Numbered from the stretch's first letter, positions 26,270 to 36,189 are shown. The stretch is 64,000 nt of DNA from Roseibium aquae (GCF_008711285.1 NZ_VXDC01000001.1:62001-126000); one strand, 5' to 3'. Numbers and translations are program-made. Notes: generated by a model from the letters alone, not told the origin.

Positions 26270-27370
26270 ACCGTTCCCGGCCTGGTGCGGCGTGATCCGG
26301 TTCCAGTGGCCCATTTTCCGTCCAGGGCGGCTTTCCGTTTTTCCGTAGAGGTGAAGCCGGGCCGAGGGGTCTCTCAGGATATCCGGCCAGCTATCGCAGG
26401 CATCGCCGATCAGATTTGTCATCACGGCATCGGAATGCCGCTCGAACGTGCCGAGCGGCCACCCGGCAACGGCGCGTATGTGCTGTTCGAACTGATCGCA
26501 TAGGCATGCGTCCTGGGTCCAGTGTCCCGAATTGTGAACCCGGGGTGCGATCTCGTTCACGAGCACCGTTTCACCAACTGGCGACGGTACGACGAACAGC
26601 TCGACCCCCATCACCCCGACATAGTCCATGGCCTCGGCGATCCTGATCGCCATGGCGCGTGCCGTTTCAGCAAGTGCGGGTCCGATCCCAGCCGGGACGG
26701 TGGAGGTGTGGAGAATGTGGTTCCGGTGCAGATTTTCGCTGACGTCAAAAGCGCCGCACGTGCCCGCCGCGTCGCGGGCCACGATAACCGACATTTCCCG
26801 GTCGAACGGGATGAGGGCTTCCAGCACGGCAGGCGCGTTCCCAATCCGCTCCAGCGCGGTGTCGGTATCTTCTGCGGCCCGGATCATGACCTGGCCCTTG
26901 CCGTCATAGCCGAACCGCCGGGTTTTCAGAACGCCTTGGCCGCCGAAGGCGGCAAGCGCGGCGAAAAGATCCCCTTCGTTGGCGATATCCCGATAGGGCG
27001 CGACGTCTGCGCCGGCCGCCTCAAGGAATTGTTTTTCGGTCAACCGATCCTGGGATATTTCCAGCGCCCTGGCCCCCGGGCGCAGAACAACACGGTTTTC
27101 GAGGAAAGCCGCCGTTCCCGCGGGCACGTTCTCGAATTCGTAGGTCACCGCGTCGCAGGTTTCGGCAAACCGTTCCAGAGCGCCTTGGTCTTCATAGTCC
27201 GCAATGGTATGCGCATCAGCCACTTCAAATGCCGGGCTTTGCGGATCTGGACAGAAGATATGTGTTTTCAATCCCAAAGGGGCGGCCGCCAGAGCCAGCA
27301 TGCGGCCGAGCTGGCCACCCCCAAGAATGCCGATCGTGTCGCCGGGACGAAGAGAGGCGCGTAGAGGCAT
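26249..27370 (-). CDS. purK: N5-carboxyaminoimidazole ribonucleotide synthase
   Basis: A 373-residue ATP-grasp enzyme converting AIR, bicarbonate and ATP to N5-CAIR in purine synthesis. IGILGGGQLGRMLA near the N terminus, TYEFENVPAG, KTRRFGYDGKGQ (ATP-grasp loop) and EIAPRVHNSGHWTQDAC (active site) are all intact. It follows purE by 26 nt on the same strand and the product passes to PurE. Its 3' end overlaps the convergent MATE gene. Confidence 0.95.
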   Translation of the reverse strand: MPLRASLRPGDTIGILGGGQLGRMLALAAAPLGLKTHIFCPDPQSPAFEVADAHTIADYEDQGALERFAETCDAVTYEFENVPAGTAAFLENRVVLRPGARALEISQDRLTEKQFLEAAGADVAPYRDIANEGDLFAALAAFGGQGVLKTRRFGYDGKGQVMIRAAEDTDTALERIGNAPAVLEALIPFDREMSVIVARDAAGTCGAFDVSENLHRNHILHTSTVPAGIGPALAETARAMAIRIAEAMDYVGVMGVELFVVPSPVGETVLVNEIAPRVHNSGHWTQDACLCDQFEQHIRAVAGWPLGTFERHSDAVMTNLIGDACDSWPDILRDPSARLHLYGKTESRPGRKMGHWNRITPHQAGNGSSGQKS

Positions 27371-27396
27371 GACGTGAGTACCCTCGATGACCGGCT

Positions 27397-27885
27397 TCAG
27401 GCGTCGACCGGAAAATCTGCGACGGCATCGGTGCGGGCTGCCCGGAATGCCGTCAAACGTTGGTCGATGTCCGCATCGGACAGGGCGAGCACCGCCGCGG
27501 CGAGAAGCGCGGCGTTGGTCGCGCCAGCCTTGCCGATCGCGAGTGTTCCGACCGGAATGCCACCGGGCATTTGGACGATGGACAAAAGACTGTCCTCGCC
27601 TGAAAGAGCCTGACTTTGGACCGGAACCCCAAAGACTGGCAGCGTGGTCAGTGAGGCTGTCATGCCCGGCAGGTGGGCCGCGCCGCCCGCACCGGCAATG
27701 ATGACCTTGAAACCGGCGCCTTTCGCGCTTTTCGCAAACTCATACATCCGCTCCGGCGTTCGGTGCGCGGAGATGATGCGCGCTTCATAGCTGATCTGGA
27801 GTTCCTCCAAAATGTCCGCGGCATGTTTCATCGTGGGCCAATCCGATTGGCTGCCCATGATGATGGCGACATCAATCTGTTTCAT
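27397..27885 (-). CDS. purE: N5-carboxyaminoimidazole ribonucleotide mutase
   Basis: A 162-residue class I PurE that moves the carboxyl group of N5-CAIR to C4. The signatures [22 protein letters not shown] and [12 protein letters not shown] (substrate site) are present. The start at 27885 ([11 protein letters not shown]) is chosen because GGAG precedes it; an upstream extension is not supported. The pairing with purK confirms the class I, two-enzyme route. Confidence 0.95.
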   Translation of the reverse strand: MKQIDVAIIMGSQSDWPTMKHAADILEELQISYEARIISAHRTPERMYEFAKSAKGAGFKVIIAGAGGAAHLPGMTASLTTLPVFGVPVQSQALSGEDSLLSIVQMPGGIPVGTLAIGKAGATNAALLAAAVLALSDADIDQRLTAFRAARTDAVADFPVDA

Positions 27886-27966
27886 GAAGGAGCTCCAGAA
27901 CGCACGGTCAGAAATCACACGGAGTATTGATGCCGCTTGACGAATGCAAGAAAAAGGTCCTCATCA

Positions 27967-28173
27967 TCAGGCGATAATGTCTGGAAACAGCTGATCTTCC
28001 AAAGCGCAAATCCGGTCCTTGATGACAAGCTTCTTTTTCTTCAGTCTTTGCAGTTGAAGGGCGTCAGCATTCGCGCTGCCGGCAAGCGCTGCGACAGCCG
28101 CGTCGAGGTCGCGGTGCTCCTGACGGAGTTCGACCAGTTCGGCGCGTAAGGCTTCTTCGACGGATAAGGCCAT
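27967..28173 (-). CDS. DUF465 (YdcH-like) small protein
   Basis: A 68-residue helical protein with the DUF465 core: LVELRQEHRDLDAAVAAL followed by LQLQRLKKKKLVIKDRICALEDQL. It is predicted to form a short helical hairpin. The function is unknown; family members are abundant in alphaproteobacteria. It is upstream of purE on the same strand (81 nt gap). A second DUF465 gene lies divergently at 28516-28695. Confidence 0.85.
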   Translation of the reverse strand: MALSVEEALRAELVELRQEHRDLDAAVAALAGSANADALQLQRLKKKKLVIKDRICALEDQLFPDIIA

Positions 28174-28515
28174 GCCAGGAGTTCCCGAACTGCGGAGGAC
28201 CTGATTTTCCTAGAGCAGAAGTTGGTCACAAGACAAGGTCTTGTTCGTATCTTGGGCGATCTTCGATCGGTTCCTGTGCGCTGTTTGGCTTGTCTCAAGC
28301 CCATATCGGGGGCTCCAGGCAAATGCCGCAATATGGGCCGCGCAGCATAGGCCAGCTTTTCGCGGTGCCGCGTTCACCATCTGGCAACGATAGAAAAACT
28401 CCCATGCTGTTCAATATCCGCAATATTTGCCAGCTATGCACAATCGGCAATCGACAAGGCCTTTCAGCTTGTGGCACGCTATTCGTATTGAGCCAACAGA
28501 CAGGAGGACTTGTTG
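28174..28515. other. Divergent gap between two DUF465 genes
   Basis: About 340 bases with no supported gene. It must carry promoters for both neighbours. ACAAGACAAGGTCTTGT near 28229-28245 is a short inverted repeat. A TGGCACG at 28472-28478 recalls a sigma-54 -24 element but lacks a matching -12. Confidence 0.4.
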
Positions 28516-28695
28516 ATGTCCATACAGTCACATCTCGCAGAACTTCAGCGCCGTCATGAGGAAATGGAACGCCAAATTGAGGACGCGAGGCTTCACCCGA
28601 GTTTTGACTCCCTGGAACTGGCGGATCTGAAACGAAAAAAGCTAAAGCTAAAGGATGAGATCGAACGAATACGCCACAAGCACACCGTCCATTGA
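28516..28695 (+). CDS. DUF465 (YdcH-like) small protein
   Basis: A 59-residue protein: HLAELQRRHEEMERQIEDAR, a short turn, then LELADLKRKKLKLKDEIERIR, the two-helix DUF465 pattern. The ATG at 28516 is eight nucleotides after a perfect AGGAGG (28502-28507), which decides the start. It is a monocistronic gene closed by a terminator. It is related to, but clearly different from, the gene at 27967-28173. Confidence 0.85.
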   Translation: MSIQSHLAELQRRHEEMERQIEDARLHPSFDSLELADLKRKKLKLKDEIERIRHKHTVH

Positions 28696-28715
28696 CCGTG
28701 TTCTTCTGGAAAAAC

Positions 28716-28744
28716 AACGCCGCGGTTCACCGTGGCGTTTTTTG
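28716..28744 (+). terminator. Terminator after the DUF465 gene
   Basis: AACGCCGCGGT pairs with ACCGTGGCGTT (one G-U) at 28716-28739, followed by a run of T. Confidence 0.88.
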
Positions 28745-28858
28745 TTGGTGGACAGTGTCTGTACCGGCAGGCGACCAGCCGGCTCCTTCTTTCCCACCGA
28801 AGCTGATCGGCTCCAATAGGCCGGAGTGTTGTGCGCTCCGCTTCGAACGCCCCAGGCT

Positions 28859-30499
28859 CTAGAGTAATCGGGCCTGTTCGCGCAGGGCGAATTTCTGGAT
28901 CTTTCCCGTCGAGGTCTTCGGAAGCTCGCAGAAAACAATGGTCTTCGGCACCTTGAAGTGGGCCATGTTGTCGCGGCAGAAGGCGATGAGATCGGCAGAG
29001 GTCGGCTCCCGTCCCTCTTTCAGCTCGACAAATGCGCAAGGCGTCTCCCCCCATTTTTCATCCGGCCGGGCCACCACGGCGACGACCTGGACGTCCGGGT
29101 GCTTGTACAGGACATCTTCCACCTCGATCGACGAGATGTTCTCGCCACCTGAAATGATGATGTCCTTTGAGCGATCCTTGAGTTGAATGTAGCCGTCCGG
29201 ATGAAGCACGCCGAGATCGCCGGAGTGAAACCAGCCGCCCGCGAATGCTTCCGAGGTTGCTTCTGGGTTTTTCAAGTAGCCCTTCATCACCACGTTCCCG
29301 CGGAACATGACTTCGCCGATTGTGGTTCCATCGGCCGGAACGGGCTCCATCGTGGCGGGGTCGAGGACCTTGAGGTCTTCCAGGGCAACATAACGCACAC
29401 CCTGGCGGGCCTTTTTCCGGGCCTGCTGATCCGCCGGCAGTTGGTCCCACTCCGATTTCCAATCATTCACGACGGCTGGGCCATAGACTTCCGTCAGTCC
29501 ATAAAGGTGGGTGACATTGAAACCGGCCTGGCTCATCGCCGCCAGAACACTCTCCGGGGGCGGTGCGGCTGCGGTGAAAAATTCGATCTTCCGGTCCAAT
29601 GGGCGTTTCATCTCGGCAGGGGCGTTGAGCAGCGTCGACATGATGATCGGTGCGCCGCAGAGATGGGTCACGCCTTCGTCCGCCAGCAGGTCCCACAAGG
29701 TGTTGGGCCGGACCCAGCGCAGGCAGATATGCGTGCCGGCAACAATGGAGATCGACCACGGGAAACACCAGCCATTGCAGTGAAACATTGGCAGGGTCCA
29801 CAGATAGACCGGATGTTTCGACATCGACGCGGTGATGATGTTGGCCTGGGCAAGCAGATACGCGCCGCGATGGTGATAGACGACCCCTTTCGGGTTGCCT
29901 GTGGTGCCGGATGTGTAATTGAGCGAAATCGCGTCCCATTCGTCGGTGGGCAGCGACCAGGCAAAGTCCGGGCAACCCGTATCCACAAACGATTCGTAGT
30001 CGAGAGTTCCCAGCAATTCACCGTCTTGCGGGAAAACCGGATCCGAATAATCGATGATCACCGGTTTGACCTTGGCGAGGCTCAGCGCTTCCTTCATCAC
30101 GCCGGCATATTCGCGATCCGTGATCAGCACCTTGGTACCGGCGTGATCGAGCTGAAAGGCGATGACCGCTGCGTCCAGCCGGGTGTTCATGGAATGCAGA
30201 ACCGCACCGGTCATCGGAACTCCGTAATGGGCTTCCAGCATCGGCGGGACATTGGGCAACAGAACGGAGACCGTATCGGCCTTGCCAACACCGATCCGGC
30301 TGAGTGCCGACGCGAGCTGGCGGCAGCGGTGGTAAAAGGTCCGGTAATCCATTCTCCGGCTTCCGTGCACAACCGCTATCTGGTCGGGAAACACGTCGGC
30401 GGATCTTGCCAGGAAGCTCAACGGGCTCAGCGATGCGTAATTGGCCGGCGTCTTGTCCAGGCTGGTCTCGTATGGATTGCTCGCGGCGTCCATCGTCAT
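28859..30499 (-). CDS. AMP-forming acyl-CoA synthetase
   Basis: A 546-residue adenylate-forming ligase that joins a carboxylic acid to CoA through an acyl-AMP. Motifs: the P-loop NYTSGTTGNPKGVVYHHRG (A3), LYGLTEVYGP (A5), GWFHSGDLG (A7), LKDRSKDIIISGGENIS (A8) and the catalytic lysine in PKTSTGKIQKF (A10). The long FTAAAPPPESVL and WKSEWDQLPADQQARKKARQG segments place it with the DmdB (methylmercaptopropionate-CoA ligase) and plant acyl-activating-enzyme group rather than classic FadD. The substrate, probably a medium-chain or thioether acid, is not certain. It is convergent with the DUF465 gene. Confidence 0.88.
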   Translation of the reverse strand: MTMDAASNPYETSLDKTPANYASLSPLSFLARSADVFPDQIAVVHGSRRMDYRTFYHRCRQLASALSRIGVGKADTVSVLLPNVPPMLEAHYGVPMTGAVLHSMNTRLDAAVIAFQLDHAGTKVLITDREYAGVMKEALSLAKVKPVIIDYSDPVFPQDGELLGTLDYESFVDTGCPDFAWSLPTDEWDAISLNYTSGTTGNPKGVVYHHRGAYLLAQANIITASMSKHPVYLWTLPMFHCNGWCFPWSISIVAGTHICLRWVRPNTLWDLLADEGVTHLCGAPIIMSTLLNAPAEMKRPLDRKIEFFTAAAPPPESVLAAMSQAGFNVTHLYGLTEVYGPAVVNDWKSEWDQLPADQQARKKARQGVRYVALEDLKVLDPATMEPVPADGTTIGEVMFRGNVVMKGYLKNPEATSEAFAGGWFHSGDLGVLHPDGYIQLKDRSKDIIISGGENISSIEVEDVLYKHPDVQVVAVVARPDEKWGETPCAFVELKEGREPTSADLIAFCRDNMAHFKVPKTIVFCELPKTSTGKIQKFALREQARLL

Positions 30500-30585
30500 G
30501 TCCTCTCATATGTCATGTCGGCGCCATGAAACCGGTGTTTGGCCGGCAACGCAATCATCAGAATGACTGGGGTGCAAACGGCGCG

Positions 30586-31350
30586 CTAACTGAAAAACGA
30601 TGCGAGCCCGTCATAACAAAGCTTGAGGCCGATGATGCCCATGAGGGCATAGATGAGCTTGTAGAACAGGTTCGCATCGATGATGCGGACAAGCCGGACG
30701 CCAGCGAGTGTTGCCAGCGGGGCGATCGGCAAAAGCACAAGCGAGGTCATCAAGTTGGTTCCATCGAACTGCCCCAGCATAAAGTAGGGAACCAGCTTAA
30801 CCGCGTTGACCGTGGCGAAGAAAACCACCGCCGTGCCGGCAAAAAGCGTCGGCGCCAGTCGCAACGGCAAGGTGTAGAGCTGAAATGGCGGCCCGCCGGT
30901 ATGACTAACAAAACTTGTGAACCCTGCTACCGTGCCCCAGATCAACCCCTTGGGAACGCTATGCGGAGCCGGCCTGGAAGCCACGTTTTTCTTGAGCAGA
31001 TAGTCGGCAACGAACACCAACGACAAGATCCCGATCAGCAAAGTGACGAATGCGTCGTCCACATAGGCCGCTGTCGCCCATCCCACCGCAATCCCGCCAA
31101 AGGCGGCGGGCAGCAGGATCGCCAGCGTGCGGCGGTCCGCCTCGCCCCGGTATGCGATGAGCGCAATGATATCCATGACCACCAGGATTGGGAGCATGAT
31201 TCCGGCCGCCTGCACGGGTGATACGACGAGGGCCATCGCCGGAACACCGAGCATTGCCAGAGTTCCGCCAAACCCGCCTTTTGACAATCCGACGACAAAG
31301 ACAGCCGGGAGGGCCGCAACATAAAACCAGGGATCTGTGATGGGAGTCAT
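30586..31350 (-). CDS. TSUP family permease (TauE/SafE)
   Basis: A 254-residue membrane protein with about eight hydrophobic helices. The N-terminal VVGLSKGGFGG and the mid-protein VSHTGGPPFQLYTLP are the two TSUP signature motifs. The family carries sulfite, sulfoacetate or other organic anions across the inner membrane. It lies 86 nt upstream of the acyl-CoA synthetase gene on the same strand, perhaps co-transcribed, which might hint at organic-acid export or uptake. A second TSUP gene (57128-57889) is only a distant relative. Confidence 0.85.
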   Translation of the reverse strand: MTPITDPWFYVAALPAVFVVGLSKGGFGGTLAMLGVPAMALVVSPVQAAGIMLPILVVMDIIALIAYRGEADRRTLAILLPAAFGGIAVGWATAAYVDDAFVTLLIGILSLVFVADYLLKKNVASRPAPHSVPKGLIWGTVAGFTSFVSHTGGPPFQLYTLPLRLAPTLFAGTAVVFFATVNAVKLVPYFMLGQFDGTNLMTSLVLLPIAPLATLAGVRLVRIIDANLFYKLIYALMGIIGLKLCYDGLASFFS

Positions 31351-31536
31351 GTCGGATGGGGCTGGAGAGAGCGTAAAGCAAGCAATGCACGCCTTCCGGA
31401 CCTACGTAAAGCCCTGCTCCCTTCTAATGTCGTATCGGCACTGACTTGTAAGAGCGGATATGTATGCCGCAATGTAAGCGAAAACCGCGCCGTTGTGGAG
31501 CTAAGAGACGGCGCAGCGTTTGGGAGGAGGCAAATC

Positions 31537-33447
31537 ATGGCGAGCCGCTATTCGGAAACCTATGGCGAGTGGAAAAGCAACCCGGAGGCCTTCTGGCGCA
31601 AGGCTGCGGGAGAGATCGATTGGGTTCAGGAAGGGACGGACGTCTTCGATCCGGATCTGGGTCAATATGGCCAGTGGTTCCCGGACTGGGAATGCAACAC
31701 CTGCTACAATTGCCTTGACCGGCATGTTGAAAACGGACGGGCAGATCAACTCGCGGTCATTTACGACAGTCCGATCACCGGACAGCAAAGAACATTGACC
31801 TATGCGGAGCTACTCGCTCGGGTTGAGGCTGTCTCCGCTGTCCTTCAGGACAAGGGAATTGGAAAAGGTGACCGGGTGATCATCTACATGCCTATGATCC
31901 CCGAAGCGGTGATTGCGATGCTGGCCTGCGCGCGCCTTGGCGCCATCCACTCGGTTGTGTTCGGAGGCTTTGCGGCGCACGAACTGGCGACCCGGATCAA
32001 CGATGCCACGCCCAAAGCGATCATCGCCGCCTCCTGCGGAATCGAGCCCGGCCGGGTCATCGCCTACAAGCCGTTGATCGATGCGGCCATCGAACAGGCC
32101 GCGCATAAGCCGGAAAGCTGCTTTGTCTTTCAGCGTCCGGAGCAGGTGGCCAGCCTTGAGGAAGGCCGGGACTTCGATCTGGGTGTCCTCATGGAAACAG
32201 CCCTGGCGGAGGGGCGCCGGATCCCATGTGTCAGCGTCAAAGCGACCGATCCGCTCTACGTCCTCTATACCTCCGGGACCACGGGCCAGCCCAAGGGCGT
32301 GGTGCGGGACAATGGCGGTCACATGGTGGCGCTGAAGTGGTCGATGCATAACCTTTACGGGATCGATCCGGGCGAGGTTTTCTGGGCCGCTTCGGATGTC
32401 GGCTGGGTCGTGGGGCACTCCTACATCGTCTACGGGCCCTTGCTGCATGGATGCACCACGATCGTTTTCGAGGGCAAGCCGGTTGGGACACCCGATGCCG
32501 GCGTTTTCTGGCGGGTCATCTCGGAGCACAAGATTGTCTCCTTGTTCACGGCCCCCACGGCCTTCCGCGCCATCCGCAAGGAAGACCCGGAGGGGACTTT
32601 CATCGAAAAATACGACCTGACGCATTTCCGGTCCCTGTTTCTGGCCGGGGAGCGCGCGGATCCGGAAACCGTCAAGTGGGCTGCGGAGCAGTTGAAGGTT
32701 CCCGTCATCGACCATTGGTGGCAAACGGAAACCGGCTGGTGCATGGTGGGCAACCCGTTGGGGCTGGGCGCACTGGAGATCAAACCGGGCTCGCCCACCG
32801 TCCCGATGCCGGGATATGACGTGCGGATCGTCGACGATTCCGGGCAGCCTCTGCCCGCGAACACACTTGGCAATATCGTCGTCAAGCTGCCCATGCCGCC
32901 CGGATGTCTGCCAACGCTGTGGAACGCGGACAAGCGCTTTTTCGACGCCTACCTGGCCGACTTTCCAGGCTACTACAAGACTGCTGACGCGGGTGTCATG
33001 GACGATGATGGATATCTTTCGATCATGTCCCGGACGGACGATATCATCAACGTGGCCGGCCATCGATTGTCCACGGGTGCGATGGAAGAGGTCTTGGCGC
33101 AACACAAGGATGTGGCCGAATGCGCTGTCGTCGGAATTCATGACGCCCTGAAAGGCCAGTTGCCCTGCGGGTTCGTCGTGCTCAAGTCCGGGGTGGAGCG
33201 GGAGCATGCCGAGGTCGAAAAGGAGCTGATCAAGCTGGTCCGCGACCAGATCGGGCCTGTGGCGGCATTCAAGATCGCCATCACCGTGGACCGGTTGCCG
33301 AAAACCCGTTCGGGAAAAATCCTGCGGGCGACCATGCGCCAAATCGCAGACGGGGAGGAGTATCGGGTGCCCGCCACGATCGATGATCCCGCTATCCTTG
33401 ATGAAATCACCGAGGCTCTCAAATCGCACGGAATTGCGGCGTCCTGA
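31537..33447 (+). CDS. prpE: Propionyl-CoA synthetase
   Basis: A 636-residue acetyl/propionyl-CoA synthetase-type ligase. The start at 31537 (MASRYSETYGEWKSNPEAFW) is fixed by GGGAGGAGG at 31522-31530. Motifs: YTSGTTGQPKGVVRDNGGH, WAASDVGWVVGHSYIVYGPL, HWWQTETGWCM, YYKTADAGVMDDDGYL and the catalytic lysine in KTRSGKILR. The N terminus and GWVVGHSYIVYGPL fit PrpE rather than Acs. It activates propionate (and probably acetate) for the methylcitrate or methylmalonyl-CoA route, neither of which is in the window. It is divergent from the TSUP gene. Confidence 0.92.
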   Translation: MASRYSETYGEWKSNPEAFWRKAAGEIDWVQEGTDVFDPDLGQYGQWFPDWECNTCYNCLDRHVENGRADQLAVIYDSPITGQQRTLTYAELLARVEAVSAVLQDKGIGKGDRVIIYMPMIPEAVIAMLACARLGAIHSVVFGGFAAHELATRINDATPKAIIAASCGIEPGRVIAYKPLIDAAIEQAAHKPESCFVFQRPEQVASLEEGRDFDLGVLMETALAEGRRIPCVSVKATDPLYVLYTSGTTGQPKGVVRDNGGHMVALKWSMHNLYGIDPGEVFWAASDVGWVVGHSYIVYGPLLHGCTTIVFEGKPVGTPDAGVFWRVISEHKIVSLFTAPTAFRAIRKEDPEGTFIEKYDLTHFRSLFLAGERADPETVKWAAEQLKVPVIDHWWQTETGWCMVGNPLGLGALEIKPGSPTVPMPGYDVRIVDDSGQPLPANTLGNIVVKLPMPPGCLPTLWNADKRFFDAYLADFPGYYKTADAGVMDDDGYLSIMSRTDDIINVAGHRLSTGAMEEVLAQHKDVAECAVVGIHDALKGQLPCGFVVLKSGVEREHAEVEKELIKLVRDQIGPVAAFKIAITVDRLPKTRSGKILRATMRQIADGEEYRVPATIDDPAILDEITEALKSHGIAAS

Positions 33448-33567
33448 CCCGGACGCCGTAAGGGAAGGGTAAAACGGCCATCGACAGGTGCTGTGCGCGT
33501 GCCTATGGTCGGCCTTCTTCGTGCGGCTCGTTGTGACCTGGGCCGCCTTTTGTTCGATGATCCAGAT

Positions 33568-34371
33568 ATGGGGTTTTCCGTGACTCTCGAAAACAAGGTG
33601 GCCATCATCACAGGCGCGGCGCGGGGCATCGGTTTGGCCGTCGCCAAGCGTTTCGTCATGGATGGTGCGAAGGTTGTCATTGCCGATGTCGACGACACGG
33701 CGGGACATGAGGCGGAAGAGGATTTGAAAAGCCTCGGCGAAGCCACCTATATCCATTGCAATGTGGCGGAACGGCTTGATGTGCGAAATCTGGTCGCCGG
33801 GACGCTGAACGCTTATGGCGATATCGATGTTCTCGTGAACAACGCAGGGGTGGTGGCCGGATCGAGCTTTCTGGATCTGGACGAGGAGGATTTCGACCGT
33901 GTCCTCGCGATAAACCTCAAGGGCACCTTCCTGTGTTCACAGGCTGTGGCACGGCATATGGTGGAAAAGGTCGAGCAGGGCGGCGATCCCGGGTCCATCA
34001 TCAACATGTCGTCGATCAACGCGGTGGTCGCCATTCCGGACCAAATTCCCTATTGCGTTTCCAAGGGCGGCATAACCCAGTTGACCAAAACAACGGCTCT
34101 GTCGCTCGCGCCCTATGGAATCAGGGTGAATGCCATCGGTCCGGGCTCGATCATGACGGAGATGCTGGCGACCGTGAATTCGGATCCGGCCGCCCGGAAC
34201 AAGATCTTGTCCCGCACGCCGATGCAGCGGATTGGCGAGCCTTCTGAGATCGCCGGCGTTGCGGCCTTTCTCGCATCGGCAGATGCGAGCTACGTGACCG
34301 GCCAGACGATCTTTGCCGATGGTGGCCGTTTGCCGCTGAATTATACCGTTGCGGTTCCGGACGGCGATTGA
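33568..34371 (+). CDS. Short-chain dehydrogenase/reductase
   Basis: A 267-residue classical SDR with NAD(P)-binding TGAARGIGLAVA, the NNAGVV motif, the catalytic Ser region IINMSSINAV, YCVSKG active-site Tyr and Lys and an IRVNAIGPGSI segment. An acidic residue after the second strand (IADVDD) suggests NAD preference. The substrate is unknown. The start could be ATG 33568 (MGFSVTLENK) or GTG 33580. It runs in the same direction as prpE, 120 nt after it, and is convergent with the ABC exporter gene. Confidence 0.88.
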   Translation: MGFSVTLENKVAIITGAARGIGLAVAKRFVMDGAKVVIADVDDTAGHEAEEDLKSLGEATYIHCNVAERLDVRNLVAGTLNAYGDIDVLVNNAGVVAGSSFLDLDEEDFDRVLAINLKGTFLCSQAVARHMVEKVEQGGDPGSIINMSSINAVVAIPDQIPYCVSKGGITQLTKTTALSLAPYGIRVNAIGPGSIMTEMLATVNSDPAARNKILSRTPMQRIGEPSEIAGVAAFLASADASYVTGQTIFADGGRLPLNYTVAVPDGD

Positions 34372-34374
34372 GGA

Positions 34375-36189
34375 TTATGGCGAGACCGCCTCGGCGGTCT
34401 CCCTGATGCCCAGGCCGCTGACCCCTGCCTCGAACTGCAATTTGGCCAGTTTCGCATAGAGGCCGTTCTTGCTGGACAATTCGGCGTGGGTGCCGGTTTC
34501 AACGATCCGCCCCCCGTCCATCACAATAATCCGGTCCGCCTTCAAGACGGTCGCCAGACGGTGGGCGATGACGAGTGTTGTGCGTCCCTGCATCAGGCTA
34601 TCGAGCGCCTGTTGCACAAGGCTCTCGCTTTCCGCGTCAAGCGCGCTTGTCGCCTCGTCCAGCAAAAGGATCGGCGCATCTTTCAAGATGGCGCGCGCAA
34701 TGGCGATTCGCTGCCGCTGGCCTCCGGAGAGCGTGATTCCCCGTTCTCCGACCAATGTGTCATAGCCCTCCGGCATGCCCTCAATAAATGGCGCGGCCAA
34801 TGCGGCTTGGGCTGCCGCCTGGATGGCATGGCGATCTGCATCGGGGCGGCCATAGCAAATGTTTTCAGCGACGCTTGCCGCAAAGATCGCTGTGTCCTGG
34901 GGCACCAGAGCGATCGACGCACGGAGTTCTTTCGGGTCAAGCCGCTGGATGTCTGCGCCGTTGATCGTGATATGTCCCGAGGTTGGGTCGTAGTAGCGCA
35001 TCAACAGGTGAAACAGCGTTGATTTTCCGGCGCCGGACGGTCCAACAATCGCGACTGTTTCGCCCGGCTCGATGGTGAGTGAAACGCCGTCGAGGACCGG
35101 CAGTTCCTGTGCGGTCCGGTAGGCAAAGCGCACATTGGCGAAAACAATCTCGCCGCGCGGTTCTGACGGCAGTCTCACCGGGTCGGGCGGAGCGGAAATC
35201 TCGGGGTCTATATCCAGCAGATCGCTGAGGCGTTCCGCGGCTCCCGCCGCCTGAGACAGTTCCCCCCAGACTTCCGACAGGCTGGCCAGAGCGCCTGCCG
35301 CCAGAATGGAATAGAGCAGAAACTGGCTGAGTTCTCCTCCGGTCATCCGGCCTGAGAATACGTCGCTTGCGCCGATCCACAAGACCGCGACGACGCTCGA
35401 GCCTATGATGAATATGGCGAAGGCCGTCAGGATGGAGCGGGCTGCCGTTGCTTTCCGGGCCGCTGTGAAGGCCCGCTCGACCGCCTCGGAAAACCGCTGG
35501 CTGGCGATACGTTCATGCGTGAAGGCTTGCAGGGTGCGGATCGCGCCGAGCATTTCATTTGCATAGGCGGATGCATCGGCCAGAGTGTCTTGCGCAAACC
35601 GGGACCGGCGGCGGACCGACCGGCCGAAACCGATGAGCGGAACGAGGATCACCGGGATCGCGGCCAGAACGATGATTGACAGGCGCGGGCTCGTGAAGAC
35701 CATCATGACACTGGCCCCGATGAACATCACGAGATTGCGCATGGCGACCGAGGCACTCGCCCCGAAGGCGGACTTGATCTGGGTGGTGTCGGCGGTCAGG
35801 CGGGATAGGATTTCGCCGGATTTGGCACTGTCATAAAAGCCGGGGCTGAGATGCGTCATATGGGCGAAAACGTCCGCACGAACTTCCGCAACAATCCGCT
35901 CGCCTATCCACATGACGAGGAAGTACCGCACGGCGCTCGCAAGCGCCAAGCCACCGACCACGCCCATCAGCAAGCCGAAATACGCGTTGATCAAGGAGGG
36001 ATCGTCTGCTCCGAAACCATAGTCGATCATCCGGCGGACCGCTGTCGGCAAAATGAGCGTGATGACCGCCGCCGTGATCAAGGCGGCCAGCGCAGCGAAA
36101 GCCATGTTCCTGTGCCGTTTCAGATATGGAAACAGGCGCACCAAAGGGCGCAGGGAGCGGCCGCGTTTCGGCTCTGGGTCGTTTGCCAT
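34375..36189 (-). CDS. ABC transporter, fused permease/ATPase (MsbA-like exporter)
   Basis: A 604-residue half-transporter. The N-terminal membrane domain has about six helices (residues 20-300). The ATPase domain has Walker A VGPSGAGKST, Q-loop VPQDTAIF, signature TLSGGQRQR, Walker B ILLLDEATSALD and switch histidine AHRLAT, so it looks active as a homodimer. The start at 36189 (MANDPEPKRG) is preferred to the longer frame, whose extra residues are out of character. Its substrate may be a lipid or drug; the sequence cannot decide. It is divergent from rpmE. Confidence 0.92.
   Translation of the reverse strand: MANDPEPKRGRSLRPLVRLFPYLKRHRNMAFAALAALITAAVITLILPTAVRRMIDYGFGADDPSLINAYFGLLMGVVGGLALASAVRYFLVMWIGERIVAEVRADVFAHMTHLSPGFYDSAKSGEILSRLTADTTQIKSAFGASASVAMRNLVMFIGASVMMVFTSPRLSIIVLAAIPVILVPLIGFGRSVRRRSRFAQDTLADASAYANEMLGAIRTLQAFTHERIASQRFSEAVERAFTAARKATAARSILTAFAIFIIGSSVVAVLWIGASDVFSGRMTGGELSQFLLYSILAAGALASLSEVWGELSQAAGAAERLSDLLDIDPEISAPPDPVRLPSEPRGEIVFANVRFAYRTAQELPVLDGVSLTIEPGETVAIVGPSGAGKSTLFHLLMRYYDPTSGHITINGADIQRLDPKELRASIALVPQDTAIFAASVAENICYGRPDADRHAIQAAAQAALAAPFIEGMPEGYDTLVGERGITLSGGQRQRIAIARAILKDAPILLLDEATSALDAESESLVQQALDSLMQGRTTLVIAHRLATVLKADRIIVMDGGRIVETGTHAELSSKNGLYAKLAKLQFEAGVSGLGIRETAEAVSP

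Noticed and set aside
28472..28487. A sigma-54 promoter before the DUF465 gene
   Set aside because: TGGCACG fits the -24 element, but the -12 position reads TCGT rather than TTGC, two mismatches in the most conserved part.
31810..33756. A 648-codon minus-strand open frame
   Set aside because: It is the antisense of prpE and its end, a common artefact in GC-rich DNA; it contains no domain.
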